Origin: Whalleya microplaca
Taxonomy: Eukaryota > Ascomycota > Sordariomycetes > Xylariales > Xylariaceae
NCBI GenBank assembly: GCA_022497155.1
Contig: MU385729.1
Span: forward strand, 434,001-498,000
Reading direction: 5' to 3'
DNA: 64,000 nt
Below are positions 24,401-36,147 of this stretch, piece by piece. The translations under genes and the position numbers were made by a program. Within the stretch, counting starts at the first letter, position 1, and the number at the start of each line of letters is the position of its first letter. Below the pieces are notes generated by a model. That model saw nothing but the letters and a program-made list of their open reading frames with translations. It was not told the origin of the DNA and searched no databases.

Positions 24401-27400
24401 ATGGCATCTGAGGTCGCCAACCCTCCCGAGGGCTCTGCTGCGGCACGGCTCCTTCAAGCACACACCGAAAACCCTCTCCATGCTACCGTCGAGGATGCTC
24501 CCGATGACGATCCTGCCTCTGAGACGTCTACCTGGGGCCAGACCATGTCTACCAAAGCAGCTGGAAAGCAGCCCGCCCAGGGCCCGGGTCCTCTCGATAC
24601 CCAGTCCCATGAAGCTTTCCCTGAACTAGGTGTCCCCAAGAATACCAATGGTGCTAAGAATGTCTTCCCCCCCATCTGGGGTGGTGCAAAAGGCGGTGCC
24701 AATGGCAAAGTCAACGGCACATCGTGGTCAACCAATGGCACGCCTCGCACTTCTACACCAGCTTCCGGTATTTCTACCCCGACTGGAGTCCCTCCGCCTA
24801 TCTTGATTCCTGGTCGTAACGTGGAAACGGTTGTATTGGAGTCACGCTTTATTTTGCCTCGTAACCAACTCAAGCGTCCTATCCCAGACATTGTGAAGGA
24901 CATCAACCGAAAGTCTCGCGCTGTAATTACCATGGTTCCGGCTCCCAGTGGCCACCTGAAGTTCGAGGCGACTGGACCTCAGGATAAGGCACAACAGGCT
25001 CTTCGTGACCTAGTCCAGCAAATTGGAATTAAGGTAGGTCGTTTCGAACTCTGCTACTTTTGAAACCCGACTGACTTTGTCAGACTTCTGTCAAGGTACC
25101 CATCCCGCAGTCTGCTAGAAGCCACATTATTGGCAGACAAGGCTCCACCATCAAGTCGATCCAAGAAAAGTCAGGCGCCAGAATACAGTTGCCGAAGGTG
25201 GACGAGAACGCAGGCCCCTTGGAAGATGACGAAGATGCCACCATTGATGTCATGGTCGAAGGCAATGCGCTTTCAGCCGCCATAGCTCGTGACGCGATCA
25301 ATAAGATCGCCGGGGAACAATCAGCCAATGTTAATACCAAGCTGAAGACTATTCCGGCCGAATTCTATCCCTTCATCGCCGGCCCTAACAATAGCCTAGC
25401 TGCAGCACTAGAAGCTGAACATGGTGTACAAGTTCGAGTACCGCCCCACCAGCCATGGTCCAATGCGGTTCCTCAGGTGCCAGCGTCAGGTCAAAGACCG
25501 ACCTTCTCCCCTGGTAGCAATGACAGCTACATCCAGCTAGCTGGTGACCGTGCAGCAGTTCAATCTGCGCGAGCTGCTATAGAGCGCCAAGTCCAGGAGC
25601 TCCAGAATCAGCTGCTTTTGGACCAGGTAGAGATACGTCAAGGCACACACCAGTTCATCATTGGGGAACGAGGTATTCCCACAGAGGATTTCTTTGCCGA
25701 TACCAACTGTGTTGTGATCTTACCTAGTGAACCAGGCGTTGACACCGTCACGGTTGTTGGTCGTGCCGACGATGTGAACGTTGGATTGGAAAAGGCTATG
25801 GATCTAGCGACACAGGTGCACACCTCTGTATTCGATGTGGCGAAGCACCATAGTCATGCTGCTGGAGGCGCCCCAACTTACTCGCGGGATATATCCCGCT
25901 ATCTGCGTCAAAGAAAGGAGATCGATCGACTGGAGAACCTCTACAAGATCCATGTTAACACACCCTACTCGGAAGGAATTGTTAGTCCATGGGAGCTGTA
26001 TGCCAGGGAGGGCAAGAATGCCCTCAAAGCCCAAAAGGAAATGAGTTCCATCATCAACAGTCACCCGCCTTCCCGATTGGCGACAGTTCCTGTAGATTCA
26101 TTCTTCCACTCTTATCTCCGAAGCGATATCAGACCCAAGCTTCAAGATGACTTCGGTGTCTATCTAGTCGTACCGGACGCGGCCGAACCTGATCTCCCAG
26201 TCCTCCTAGTGTATGAGGGCGAGCCTACTCCTGGAGAAGCATACCAAGTACCCCAAAAGGTCCCTTCAGCACCTGAGCTTCGATCATTCCAGCAAGGGTT
26301 ATCCGAGGCTCGGAAACGTATCCTTGATCTCATTAATAAGGAAGAGCGGATCGACACAGTTACTCTGGAAGCACCACTGAAGTGAGTATTATGACGTAAT
26401 TTTCTCGAAGGCATGCTAACAACGGTTACAGATTTCAAGATAAGCTTCGTAGGTTTATCAAGAAAGAACAGGATGAGACTACTCGGGCTGCTGGTCACAT
26501 CCCGGTCCGAGTTGGTGTTAGGGGCACTACGGTGACTATGCGTGGACCCACTTCCAGTGTAGAATCTCTGTCCAAGAAAGCCATCGCTTTTCTGGAGCAG
26601 GAGAAGGAGGACGAAAAGGAGCGTGGATTCACCATGAAATTTGACTTCCCTCAGAAGTTTGCCAATCATCTTATTGGAAAGGGTGGCAGTCATATCAATG
26701 AGCTCCGTGAGAAGTTTGACGTGGACATCCAGGTCCAGAATGGGGAGGTCGAGCTGAAAGGTCCCAAGGCAAAGGCAGAGCGCGCCAAGTCGCATATCTT
26801 GTCCCTTAGTCGTCAATGGGCGGACGAGACCACTCACACGTTGAAGATTGAGCCTAAGTATCACAGGGAGCTGATTGGTGCTCAGGGCAGCCAGATTCTC
26901 CGCTTACAAACTCGATATGGCGTCCACATCAACTTCCCCAAGACCGCAAGGCCTGGAAAGGACGATGAATCTGTTGCTGATGGGGCGAGCGAAGCTGGAA
27001 AGCCGCGCCGCCAACAAGGTGCCGATGAGGTCACGATCCGAGGTTCAAAGAAAGGAGCGGATGAAGCCCGCGACGAGATTTTCTCTCTCTACCAATACCT
27101 CAAAGACAACTCGTTTATTTCTACCGTAGCCGTTCAGCAGAAGCAGCTTCCATCTCTGATTGGCGCTGGCGGTAGTGGTATGGATGAACTCCGCCAAACT
27201 ACAGGAGCGAAGATAGATATTCCCAACGAACGTAGCAACACCCAAGACACAACGGTTGAGATCCAGATCAAGGGCACAAAGGCTCAAGTTGCGGCAGCCA
27301 AAAAGATTATTGAGGAAAAGAAGGCCGTGTTTGACGAGACTGTCACGAAGACGATTGAGGTGGATAGGAAGTGGCACAAGACCTTGATCGGACCTGGAGG

Positions 27401-28416
27401 TGAGTCTAGAACTTTTGATGCGTCGCTCATTCAATTCACTAACACTGCTAGGCTCGACTCTTCGTGACATCGTGGTTAAAGCTGGAGGTCCAGAGGACAG
27501 ACGCCTACAGGCTCGCACGATACAGTTTCCTAAGCAAGATGCGGATGGAAATGCTATCAAGATCGAAGGCAGGAAAGATGTCGTTGACAAGATCATTGCC
27601 AGCATCGAGGCTATGGTGTCACAGCGAGAGTCTCAAGTAACGGAGACTGTTGAAGTACCCGTTGAGAAGCACAGGGCGTTGATCGGAAGAGGTGGCGAAG
27701 CAAAGCGTCAGCTCGAGTCGCGTTTCAACGTTTCTATTGACATCCCTCGACAAGGCAGTGGCCAGACCGGCGTGAAGCTGGTTGGCCAGCCCACTGACGT
27801 TGAGAAGGCAAAGGAACATATAGCCTCCCTGATCAAGGAACAGCAAGGCGAGACCATCCAAGTTCCACGCAAGTATCATCACGCTATTTCGGACAACGGG
27901 CAATTCTTCCGCAGGCTTCGCAATGACCACAAAGTTACAGTGGACCATGCGGGTCAGACTCCTCCACCGAAGTCCAAACCGGCCTCTACACGAGCCAATA
28001 ACGGGGCTCTTCCATTGATAACAGACGATGCGGAGTCAGCTGCAGATGCCCATTCGTGGACCATTGTTGACAACGCTTCCTCGGAGGAGGGTGATATTCC
28101 CTGGGTACTCAAGGGCAACCCGGAGAACCTCGAGAAGGCCAAGAAGGTCATCACGGCAGCGCTCGAACAAGCCCAGAAGAACAACAGTACCGGCTACCTC
28201 ATTCTACCAGACCCATCCACATATCGGCACGTCATCGGCGCCGGCGGTTCCAAGGTCAACTCCATTCGTAAGCAGAGTGGATGCAAGATCAACGTGCCGC
28301 GCGACCAAGCCAGAGACGAGGCCATCGAGATCTCGGGCTCCAAAGAAGGCTGCGAGAAGGCCAAGGAGCTCATTCTCCAGGCCGTGCGCGAGGGACAGGC
28401 TGGTAGACGAGACTAG
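24401..28416 (+). CDS. SCP160: Multi-KH-domain RNA-binding protein, Scp160/vigilin orthologue
   Basis: Four exons (24401-25033, 25084-26381, 26432-27399, 27452-28416) give 1287 residues, close to yeast Scp160 (1222). The first 130 residues are disordered and include a DTQSHEAFPELG segment. Tandem KH units follow. Canonical GxxG loops are visible in HIIGRQGS, HLIGKGGS, ELIGAQGS, SLIGAGGS, TLIGPGGS (GPGG|S joined by intron 3), ALIGRGGE and HVIGAGGS. Degenerate units have PFIAGPNN, FIIGERGI and HAISDNGQ at the loop position. The vigilin family binds many mRNAs and polyribosomes at the endoplasmic reticulum and influences translation and codon-specific decoding. Intron positions fall inside KH units. 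The gene is divergent from ste20 and convergent with the Rsc9 gene. Confidence 0.95.
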
Positions 28417-29015
28417 GAGTCTCGAAAACGAGGTGATGAGGACAGTTTCATCAAAGGGGTTGATTTTGATCCTTGGTAAATTTGGGGGTGTGACGGTGAC
28501 TGCGCGAAGAGGAAAAAAAAAGGAACTCAAAAATGGGAACACAAGCAAGACAACGACACTCGATCCTAAAAGAAGAGCGAGCGACCGAGGGAACAGACAG
28601 AGAAGAGGGCCTTAATTCATTTTTAGTCATTTATCTGTAAACAACAGCAAACCACAAACCACACAAACAACATACATCAAAAAGACAAAAGTCAAAAAGC
28701 GCCAGCCATGTCACAAAAAGAGAAAACAGGTTATATATAAATTAAATCGAGAAACGTTTCTAAGAACGACGACAAACTCAGCTCATATCTAGGACCAGGG
28801 AAAGAAAGATAGCCAGCCATTTTTTGAGCTCCAAGATTTAATTTAATAAAAAGTATACTTATGTACAACTCTTGCTACATCGTGGACACAGATATAACTC
28901 TGTGCTTTTATCATTACACGTGTGACAAGAATATCGTTTCGGGAGATACATAGGGGTGAATTAAATTCTAATTGATAACACTCACTCCACTAGCGAGGCA
29001 ACATACGGTCTAAGA

Positions 29016-29035
29016 AGTAGTAGTAGTAGTAGTAG
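29016..29035 (+). repeat. AGT trinucleotide microsatellite
   Basis: Six to seven uninterrupted AGT units in the SCP160-RSC9 intergenic region. Confidence 0.9.
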
Positions 29036-29092
29036 CAAAAGCAATATATTGACACAACTATCTGAAGTTTTCCCTACCCTACAGTTACCCGT

Positions 29093-29112
29093 GACCGACC
29101 GACCGACCGACC
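29093..29112 (+). repeat. GACC tetranucleotide microsatellite
   Basis: Five perfect GACC units followed by a one-base variant, 3' of both convergent genes. Confidence 0.9.
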
Positions 29113-29438
29113 GAACTATGTAAGAAGGCAAACCGATCCTCCCCACATATCGCAAACGCCTTTGGGGTATTTATCTATTCCTACAGAAGAAGATCGACCA
29201 AGAACAGATCGAATCTACCGCGTCGACGTGCGCATGTCAACGCATTATTAGTATCAGCGCACCCATTACCATGCTTGCTTGCTTGATCGAGATCCGCCAT
29301 CCATCTAGTGCTTTTTTCGCACTCGTGTATAGTAATTACGCCAGTAAGGGCGAACGGGAGGAAATTGGGTGGGCTACGAAAGACAAGCCCGCGTGAGGTC
29401 TAGGGCCCAGCGTTCCCCTACAGAGATTCATCAGCTTC

Positions 29439-32400
29439 CTAGTCATCCTGAACCAACTGCAGAAGCGAAGTGATGTAGCTAGCCTAGAAGGAACAGACGA
29501 GTTAGTAAGCGTCAACAATAACGGAGCAATTATGGCTTGCGGAGTACGGAGATAAAAACTTACCATAGCCTTGTTCTCGGTCATAACCTCGAACAGGCGG
29601 ACCATGACGGGGCGGAACAGCCTCTCGTTCCAGCCGCCGCCCTCCTCGCCCATCTCGTGCTTCTTGAGCAGCTGCTCCTCGGACTCGGTCTTGACCACGT
29701 TGCGCGCGATGTTGCGCAGCACCAGCACGGCGCTGAGCGGGATGCCGCCCGCCTGCTCGGCCTTGGGGTTCCGCTCGTCCCTGCTGACCATGGTCTGCTC
29801 CCAGGCCAGCGTCATCGTCTTGGCCGGCGTGATGTACGACTTGCGCTGCCGCTTCGCCAGCGCCTCGGGACCCCCGTCGGGGAGAACCCGCTTCTGCGCC
29901 GGCGGGATGTGCGTCTTGATGTGGCGCGCGAGCTCCGACAGCTTCATCGCGGTTGCCGGTGGGTACTTGTAGCAGTCCAACCAGTCGCAGGAGGTCTGGA
30001 TCTCCTTGTCCTCGATCTTGCCGTCCTCGTTAATGGTGACACCCAGGTGGGCAGTCAGAATGTGGTGCCACATTCTCTCCCCACTGAGGAAGAACTGACT
30101 GCATTTCTTCGTGAACGGGACGTTGGCCGGCACCCACTGGCACCGGGAATAATCTTCCTTCGTCTCGTAGTCCATAGGCGCCGGCCGGGCTCGGATGCCT
30201 TCTATTATGAACCGTTGAGCCTCGCCAGGCCCTCTGATGATTTGAGCACGGGCATTGACAAATACGTGGCTGACATTCCTAATAAAATCAGCGGCCTTGA
30301 GCGTATTCCTAGTCTCACCACCGGCCAATGATCCAAACGACCCTTGATACGCTTGCCATATAGCAATCTGGGTGATATGGGACTCCGCGTCTTCTTCAAA
30401 CAGACTCTGAAGCCAATGGAAGCATCTTTGCGGCTCATCCGTGTTAATCAGCCTCTCGTGGAGGTCTTGGGGTAGGGCTGCGACTTCTTCGGTGGGCGGT
30501 GCTTTTTGTTCTGGTTCCAGTATCCTGTCTTCCTTGACTCTCTTGGCCCCGTGAGCTAGAAGTCGCACAAGATGAGGGACCATATGCTCCATATCAACCG
30601 CCTTTAACAAGGACTCGACATTGGCAACCACAGCTGTGTATTGGTACAGGAAGTCTAAGCATGCATCCATGAGTTCTTCGTCGTTGAGCAGGAGCCAATC
30701 CATAATGTTCTGCAGGACCTCTGGAGGAACGTTCTGTAGCTTGTTTGTTGCTTCTAGGTTCACCGAGATCCGGCTGATGGCGCGAAGAGAAATCAAGATG
30801 GTACCGCGGTCCGTTGAGTTCAGCTGAGACAGGAGTGTACGATACAGTGGATCGCCAGAATCGAGCATGAGCCAGGGCGTTAGTTGCTCGGCAATGTCTA
30901 GTGCGAAGTTCTTTATCTCAACTAGCATCTCCAGATTTGGTAGGTGCAGAATGATGCACAGTAAATCCTTCAAGGGATACACGTCTGCCATGTATACGGC
31001 ATTTTCCATCAGTATAACCATGTTCCGGATAGTAAGAATAGCTTCGGTGATTCGCACTAGGCGGTCGCTGAATTCTGCAGGCTGCATATAATCAAGGACC
31101 GCCTTCGGGGTAAGCTTCTCGATACGCTCGAGTATATCGTCAGTCCCGTCGAGCCCATCAAGGACAGATATATCGGAGCCATCCTGATCGTTGAAGTAGG
31201 ATATCTGCCAATCGATATGGTAGAATAGGCTTCCGATCTCCAATGCCTTCTCAATCAAGCCTTCAGCCAAGCCAAGGAAAGATTCGAACTTGTACTTGTC
31301 CCCTCGTTCAAAAGATATTTTCACTAGATGGTTGAGGGCAAAAGCTTGTTCGGCGGGGATGCCCGAACGTAGAGCTTGCAGACAACGCATATAGATATTC
31401 GGACCTTCAAAGCCAACTAGGGAGAGTCAGCGACGATTCCATCATTATGTATACAGTTACTTACCACCGGGGATAGCTGGTCGATGAGGTGTGGGCACGT
31501 CAGGTGCACCAGAAGCTTGCAACCGTAGCTGGCGCTGGCGTTTGGCGAATTCAACTGGGTTGTTGCCCGGTGTATTCACGGGGCGAAGCGGCACTGATAT
31601 CGGGGGCCGAGGCTCGAAAGGTTCTCCTAAACGGGATGCAGTCTCCGGATTTGTAGGTACAAATGAGCTGGAGGCACCTCGAAGGGCGGCTTGTTGAGCC
31701 TGGATCACGTGAAGAGGGTTGTTCGAGTTGTGATGTTGGGGGAGGTGTTGGTTATGCTGCGTGTGAGGAGGGTGTGAGTTATGCGTGGGATTCGCAGAGG
31801 GGGTGCTATGTTGCGAGGAGGCGTGTCTAGTCTGGCGGCTTGGTCCCGTCTCGGGTTGGAATGGGACTCGCTGGGGAGGTGCTTCACGGAGACGGCCAGA
31901 TGCTCTGCTTCCTGAAACTGGTGTACTCTCGCCCGGTCGCTCATCTCTAGTGGGCGTCTCTTCACCAGGGCGCTTGGCAGAGGCCTTGAAGTTGTCGGCA
32001 GTACGAGTGAGGACAGGGCCGTGCTTACTAGCACACGATTGCTGTTCTAGGATCTCCTTCGGGGGAGGCTCCTTACCATACTGATCCTGGATCCAATACG
32101 CGGCAAGATATCTGTAGAAATCCTGTTTCAACTGAAAGGATAACTGCCCCGTACCTTTGCTATCAACAGAATGTATGCCCAGCTCGGCAGCCAGAGCCCC
32201 CCAGGCCTTTTGGACCTTGTTGAGTTCGTCGTAGCCACCTTTCGCAATGACAGCATTGTACAGCTTCAGCAAATCGACATTGACATGTCCGTGCATCGTG
32301 GGAAGTCGCGGCTCAGGTTCGAATGAAGTGCCACGCTTCTCATGGAATGCCGTGAGCTTCTGAATGAACTCATGATATGCTGGGCTCCGGTCGATCTCGT

Positions 32401-32443
32401 GGACATAGAGATCCTTATTTCCCGAGCCGCGATTCGGAGCCAT
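29439..32443 (-). CDS. RSC9: RSC-type chromatin remodelling subunit Rsc9 (ARID domain)
   Basis: Three exons (32443-31465, 31416-29564, 29483-29439) encode 958 residues. The last exon is only 45 bases and ends the protein in SYITSLLQLVQDD; the frame running past its donor is intronic. Residues about 15-130 form an ARID/BRIGHT DNA-binding domain (KRGTSFEPEPRLPTMHG, VDLLKLYNAVIAKGGYDELN, WGALAAELGI). A Pro/Gln/His-rich linker follows to about residue 325. The helical body resembles the armadillo-like Rsc9/ARID2 core. Toward the C-terminus is a C2H2-like pair, C...C...H...H (CQWVPANVPFTKKCSQFF, then MWHHILTAHLG), and a second CDWLDC...H...H. Family role: subunit of the ATP-dependent RSC nucleosome remodeller in the nucleus. 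The last 400 bases of exon 2 are much more GC-rich than the rest. Confidence 0.92.
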
Positions 32444-33379
32444 CTTGAGGTCGGCTACGTATCCTTAATTGTAGGATACCGTAGCTATTCGTTAGGACAA
32501 TGGATATATAGACTGGACCATCGGCGGGGAGGACCTCGCCGGCTTGCGCGATGGATTTGCGCAATAGGGTCGCGCAACTCGAATGCGAATACGTCCGACA
32601 ACCGTACCTAGAGAAGAACAAATTGCGGGTAATTATGATCGCGTTCCCTCCGGCAGAATGTAGATGACGGAATTGGGTATCATGCAGGAGGCGGCGAAGG
32701 AGGATTGAGGATTTCGGGTGGTGGTTGTGGTTGAGATGGGAGATGGGACAGATGGTGTTGGTCGCACTCGGCTGGCACTAGAATCGCGAAAATGGAAATC
32801 TAGCTGGAGTCGAGTCGTGTCTGTCTGGCTGTCTGGGTGTTGAGCCAGGGAATTTAGCAGGTGGTCCGTGCACTGCACTAGCGTAAGCAAGCAACCTAAG
32901 CAAACAAGTGGACCTAAGCAGGCAGGCAGCTGGCAGCCTTGCACATTTTCGGGCTGTAGCTGTTACTACGATTTGACGTTTAGTAGAATATATGTATCGA
33001 TAACATGTAAACCGTACGATCATGCATCGTTATATTGCATATGCCAAGATATCTACCTAAGGTATTGTTGGATTGTTTGTCACAATACGGCTAAGGGAGT
33101 TGCTTCCCATGCACATGAGGTAGTTACAACGGAGATGCCATGGCTAAAGCTTTAAGTACCTAGGTAGGTCCTCTCTTATACTCGCAGTCTACATGGGGAG
33201 ATTCTTTGCCCAGGTACATGTTTGCCTTGTTCTTCCAGACACATGCCATACATTTGACTCAGGCCTCAGTTTGTCGTTCCTTCAATCCAGACTGCCTACA
33301 TATATGTAGTGACTCCAGCCCGTTTCTATATTGGTAGCTATACTCTCATACCATTATATCCATCTATCCATTCCACAAG
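32444..33379. other. Divergent promoter region, RSC9 and the disordered-protein gene
   Basis: About 0.94 kb shared by the divergent neighbours. It contains two members of the palindrome family (TACCTAAGGTA at 33054 and TACCTAGGTA at 33157) and GCAAGC-type direct repeats near 32885-32925. No gene was recognised. Confidence 0.5.
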
Positions 33380-35119
33380 ATGCAGCCAGGATCTCATGCC
33401 AGAGGCTCCATGCCACCCATTTCTCGAAGCCAGTCTCAATCACGATCCCATGTTCCGGTCCATAGGGGTGGTGTACCACCAGCAGGTGTAATGAACGCTC
33501 GTAACATTGATCCATGGATGCCTTATAGGTCCAGCAGCCCCCTGCCCAGAGCTATTAGGAGAGGCTCGCTGGTCTCGTATTTTCTCCAGCCACAAGCTGA
33601 GTTCTCCAGACCGCAGATGAACTACCCTCCTGTGGCAGCACGAGGTTTCCTTCCTCAGCAGGGAGGAACAGCAAATTATCCCTCATATAGAACGGGTCTA
33701 GGTAGACCATTGAGGCAGCTCCATCACCATGATTCAGCTCTAAGTAACCCACTGACCAACTCTATTCCCGCACTCTACTGTTCCCCAGATCGACCTTATT
33801 CAGCCCCCACCTACGCCAATCCACTTTCTCGTGGAGAAAATGGCCCTGGTATTGTACTTCCACCAAGATCAGTTACGTCGCTAGAAGCAAACACTGCCAA
33901 CACAGAGATGCCACCTCCTCGCCCGCCCGTGTTTCCAGAACGCAGAGCTGTCCTACAGGATGATAAGGTCTCTAAAACTACGCCCAGTAGTACGCAAGAT
34001 AAAGGGGAATCTACTAAGCTAGGCTCAGCGACTAAACGTGTCGCTAGGCGAGGTTTGACGAAGACACTACCGTCTTCGAACAATAGCAGAGAAGAGAGCG
34101 ACCTACCGGAGACTTACCCAAGTAGTATCACTACCATGAATTTAGAGCCCATCATGCCGATACGGAGTAAGAAGCGGGCAAATGAGTATGCAGCAACAGA
34201 TCCCAAACTTCAGAAACGCCCCTTTATCAGTGTGGTTTGGAATAATGACAAGAGCAAGAAAGATTCCCCTCATCTTAAAGACCCATATGCAATATCTAAA
34301 ACAAGCCGACAATCACCTGAAGTCAGCCACGATGGTAATTCGACAAGACATCGCGCTCAGGAAGAGAGTGATAAGAACATCGGAGAACAAAGTGACGACG
34401 AGACTATGACAGGTGATTCAGATTGTGCAAGTCAGTCTGCGGGAGCCACGTCCAAGACTAGACAACCGGCCCCAGATCGGGTGTCCGCCATTGCTGAGTA
34501 CAATGAGCAGACTAAAATCGTTGACGAGTTGGTGGGTGCTATACTTCAGCAATTGGATGTTATCAGTCAGAGCCCTCAGGGCAGTACTCCAGATTTAATC
34601 CCGAAACAGCACTGCAATGCTTCCCTGAAATCTGGATCTAGCGCAACCCAACCAGCGATCAAGGGAGCAGAGCCAGATATTGAAGTAGAAGCCATTGATG
34701 ACACTATACCACCAGCATCGGACTGTCCAAACAGACCCTCCAAAGACTTAGAAAAGACCCAAGGGTTTAATTTTAACAGCCAGGATCATAAAGAGGGCGC
34801 CCCGGGTCCAACGACGCAATCTTTATATATGAATACGGAAGTACAGTGCAATATCCCACACCAACTTATCGATGCTGGGACTCAGACGACTTCCAGAGAA
34901 AAGGCCTCCAATCATCGTCTTCGACCTCTCCCAGATGCTAAAACCCTCTCCAGAATATTCAAGGAGGCAGAATTAATGCTGGACAAGGAAGTGACACATG
35001 ACTCATCACTAGAAGAGATTTATGCTACATTGACGAACATGAAAACACTGGTCAGTACCGAGCCCCGACTGGGGAGTGTGCTGGAGACAAGCTTTAGTAG
35101 TGGACTCGAGGTGGCTTGA
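33380..35119 (+). CDS. Hypothetical intrinsically disordered protein
   Basis: Single-exon frame of 579 residues. The ATG at 33380 follows CACAAG, a good context, and opens MQPGSHARGSMPPISRS. The frame stays open for 1.7 kb with ordinary codon use, which supports a real gene. I recognise no family. The first 200 residues are rich in Pro, Arg, Ser and Tyr; the middle is charged and Ser/Thr/Lys-rich with basic patches (KKRAN, KRPF) that could be nuclear signals. A helical stretch lies at about residues 370-390 (AIAEYNEQTKIVDELVGAIL). The C-terminal 65 residues (DAKTLSRIFKEAELMLDKE onwards) look folded and helical and are the best part for homology searches. There is no membrane segment or signal peptide. 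Confidence 0.65.
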   Translation: MQPGSHARGSMPPISRSQSQSRSHVPVHRGGVPPAGVMNARNIDPWMPYRSSSPLPRAIRRGSLVSYFLQPQAEFSRPQMNYPPVAARGFLPQQGGTANYPSYRTGLGRPLRQLHHHDSALSNPLTNSIPALYCSPDRPYSAPTYANPLSRGENGPGIVLPPRSVTSLEANTANTEMPPPRPPVFPERRAVLQDDKVSKTTPSSTQDKGESTKLGSATKRVARRGLTKTLPSSNNSREESDLPETYPSSITTMNLEPIMPIRSKKRANEYAATDPKLQKRPFISVVWNNDKSKKDSPHLKDPYAISKTSRQSPEVSHDGNSTRHRAQEESDKNIGEQSDDETMTGDSDCASQSAGATSKTRQPAPDRVSAIAEYNEQTKIVDELVGAILQQLDVISQSPQGSTPDLIPKQHCNASLKSGSSATQPAIKGAEPDIEVEAIDDTIPPASDCPNRPSKDLEKTQGFNFNSQDHKEGAPGPTTQSLYMNTEVQCNIPHQLIDAGTQTTSREKASNHRLRPLPDAKTLSRIFKEAELMLDKEVTHDSSLEEIYATLTNMKTLVSTEPRLGSVLETSFSSGLEVA

Positions 35120-35419
35120 ACTACGAGGTCTGGGGTCAACGGGTGCTTAAGTTAATGTTGGCTATAGGGAGATGTTTATTGGCTTCTATTTTCTGCTGCT
35201 TGCATAGCTGAGGTTGATGGGCATTGATGCTGTTGTATGTGGACTACGGATGTGCAATTTAATTCGAAAAATCCTGCAAGGCTCATAGCAGATTGAACGA
35301 GCCTAGTAGGGTGCCCTTCTTAAGATTGAATTCCTAACGGCCCTCTTAAAAAACTGTAAAAATGGTGGACTTGAATGGGTGACCTTTAGAAAACTGACAA
35401 AAAGGCGGATCACCAAGGG

Positions 35420-35511
35420 GGCCTCATGGGACTTACCCGCTCAGGACCCCGAAAACCCGGAGTATATTCCAGATTTATCTAACCGTCGAGTTACCACTCG
35501 GCCATTGGGCC
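35420..35511 (-). pseudogene. tRNA-like sequence, possibly a decayed type II (Ser/Leu) tRNA
   Basis: Read on the minus strand, it has a near-perfect Pol III A-box (TGGCCGAGTGG) at the right distance from a 5' GGCCCAA end. A CGAG/CTCG D-stem and an anticodon-arm-like TTAGATAAATCTGG follow, then a possible long variable arm. The 3' segment GCGGGTAAGTCCC resembles a damaged B-box/T-arm, missing the usual GGTTCRA. The ends pair in five of seven positions. The length of 92 bases suits a type II tRNA. Because of the broken T-arm I do not call a functional gene. Confidence 0.3.
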
Positions 35512-35587
35512 TTGCAGCTCCGGCTGGTAGGTCGGTGTCATGTTTTGCTATATAACCCTTACACACCTGCCTCCTAGGTAGGTACCG

Positions 35588-35637
35588 TACCTAGGTACTC
35601 TCTCCTGGGCATTTCCTATTGGCCGCATACCTAGGTA
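35588..35637. repeat. Two TACCTAGGTA palindromes
   Basis: Perfect 10-base palindromes at 35588-35597 and 35628-35637. The first belongs to a larger inverted repeat with arms CTAGGTA and TACCTAG around GGTACCG. Further perfect copies occur at 21322, 33157 and 41410. Confidence 0.8.
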
Positions 35638-36147
35638 CGCAACACATTGGACTCCGGCGCACCTGCTGTGCAAGTTTCTTCAAAAAGCAAACGGTCCAGG
35701 TATATTTGTGTGTACAATTGATTCGCTACCGCCGAGCAAAATGATGCTCTGTATGCGTTCGTTGCCTTAGTCCATCCGCCACTCACTACCAACAACCACG
35801 TTTGAAGTTCGGAGCAGATGGTGTATGAATAGATATGTAGGCTTTCTAGCATCTATCAAAGGCTTCGTAGTCCAGCAATGCCACCCATCCTCGAAGTCCA
35901 TGATCGACCATCTATCCTACCTAGCTACCTATCTAGTCCAAACACTAATCAACAGACGCCATCAGATGCAAATCATACACGCGTATCCCATGACCGAATC
36001 AAACCAGGTCATTTGTAAAACCGACCGACCAAACGGTCTACTCCCTCAGAGGCCTATACCTCCCGAGGTTCGCCGTCCCTACCCTAAGTTCTGCTCAGAT
36101 AAATAGACCCGAACGTATTCATCCACCTCCACCCCTACCGGATACAC

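Larger units (their letters stand above)
28417..29438. other. Convergent intergenic region, SCP160 and RSC9 3' ends
   Basis: Purine-rich 3' trailer of SCP160 (A-rich runs around 28500-28700) and the 3' trailer of RSC9. Contains an AGT trinucleotide and a GACC tetranucleotide microsatellite. Frames running past the SCP160 stop codon into this region are shadows. Confidence 0.5.
35120..36147. other. Convergent intergenic region with tRNA-like element and palindromes
   Basis: About 1.0 kb between the disordered-protein gene and the ataxin-10-like gene. It holds a tRNA-like sequence on the minus strand (35420-35511) and two TACCTAGGTA palindromes (35588 and 35628). The short frames at 35631-35852 and 35825-36106 show no domain. 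Confidence 0.5.

Noticed and set aside
28028..28615. 195-codon frame overlapping the SCP160 3' end
   Set aside because: Out-of-frame with the KH domain coding sequence and rich in Arg/Ser/Lys from codon shift.
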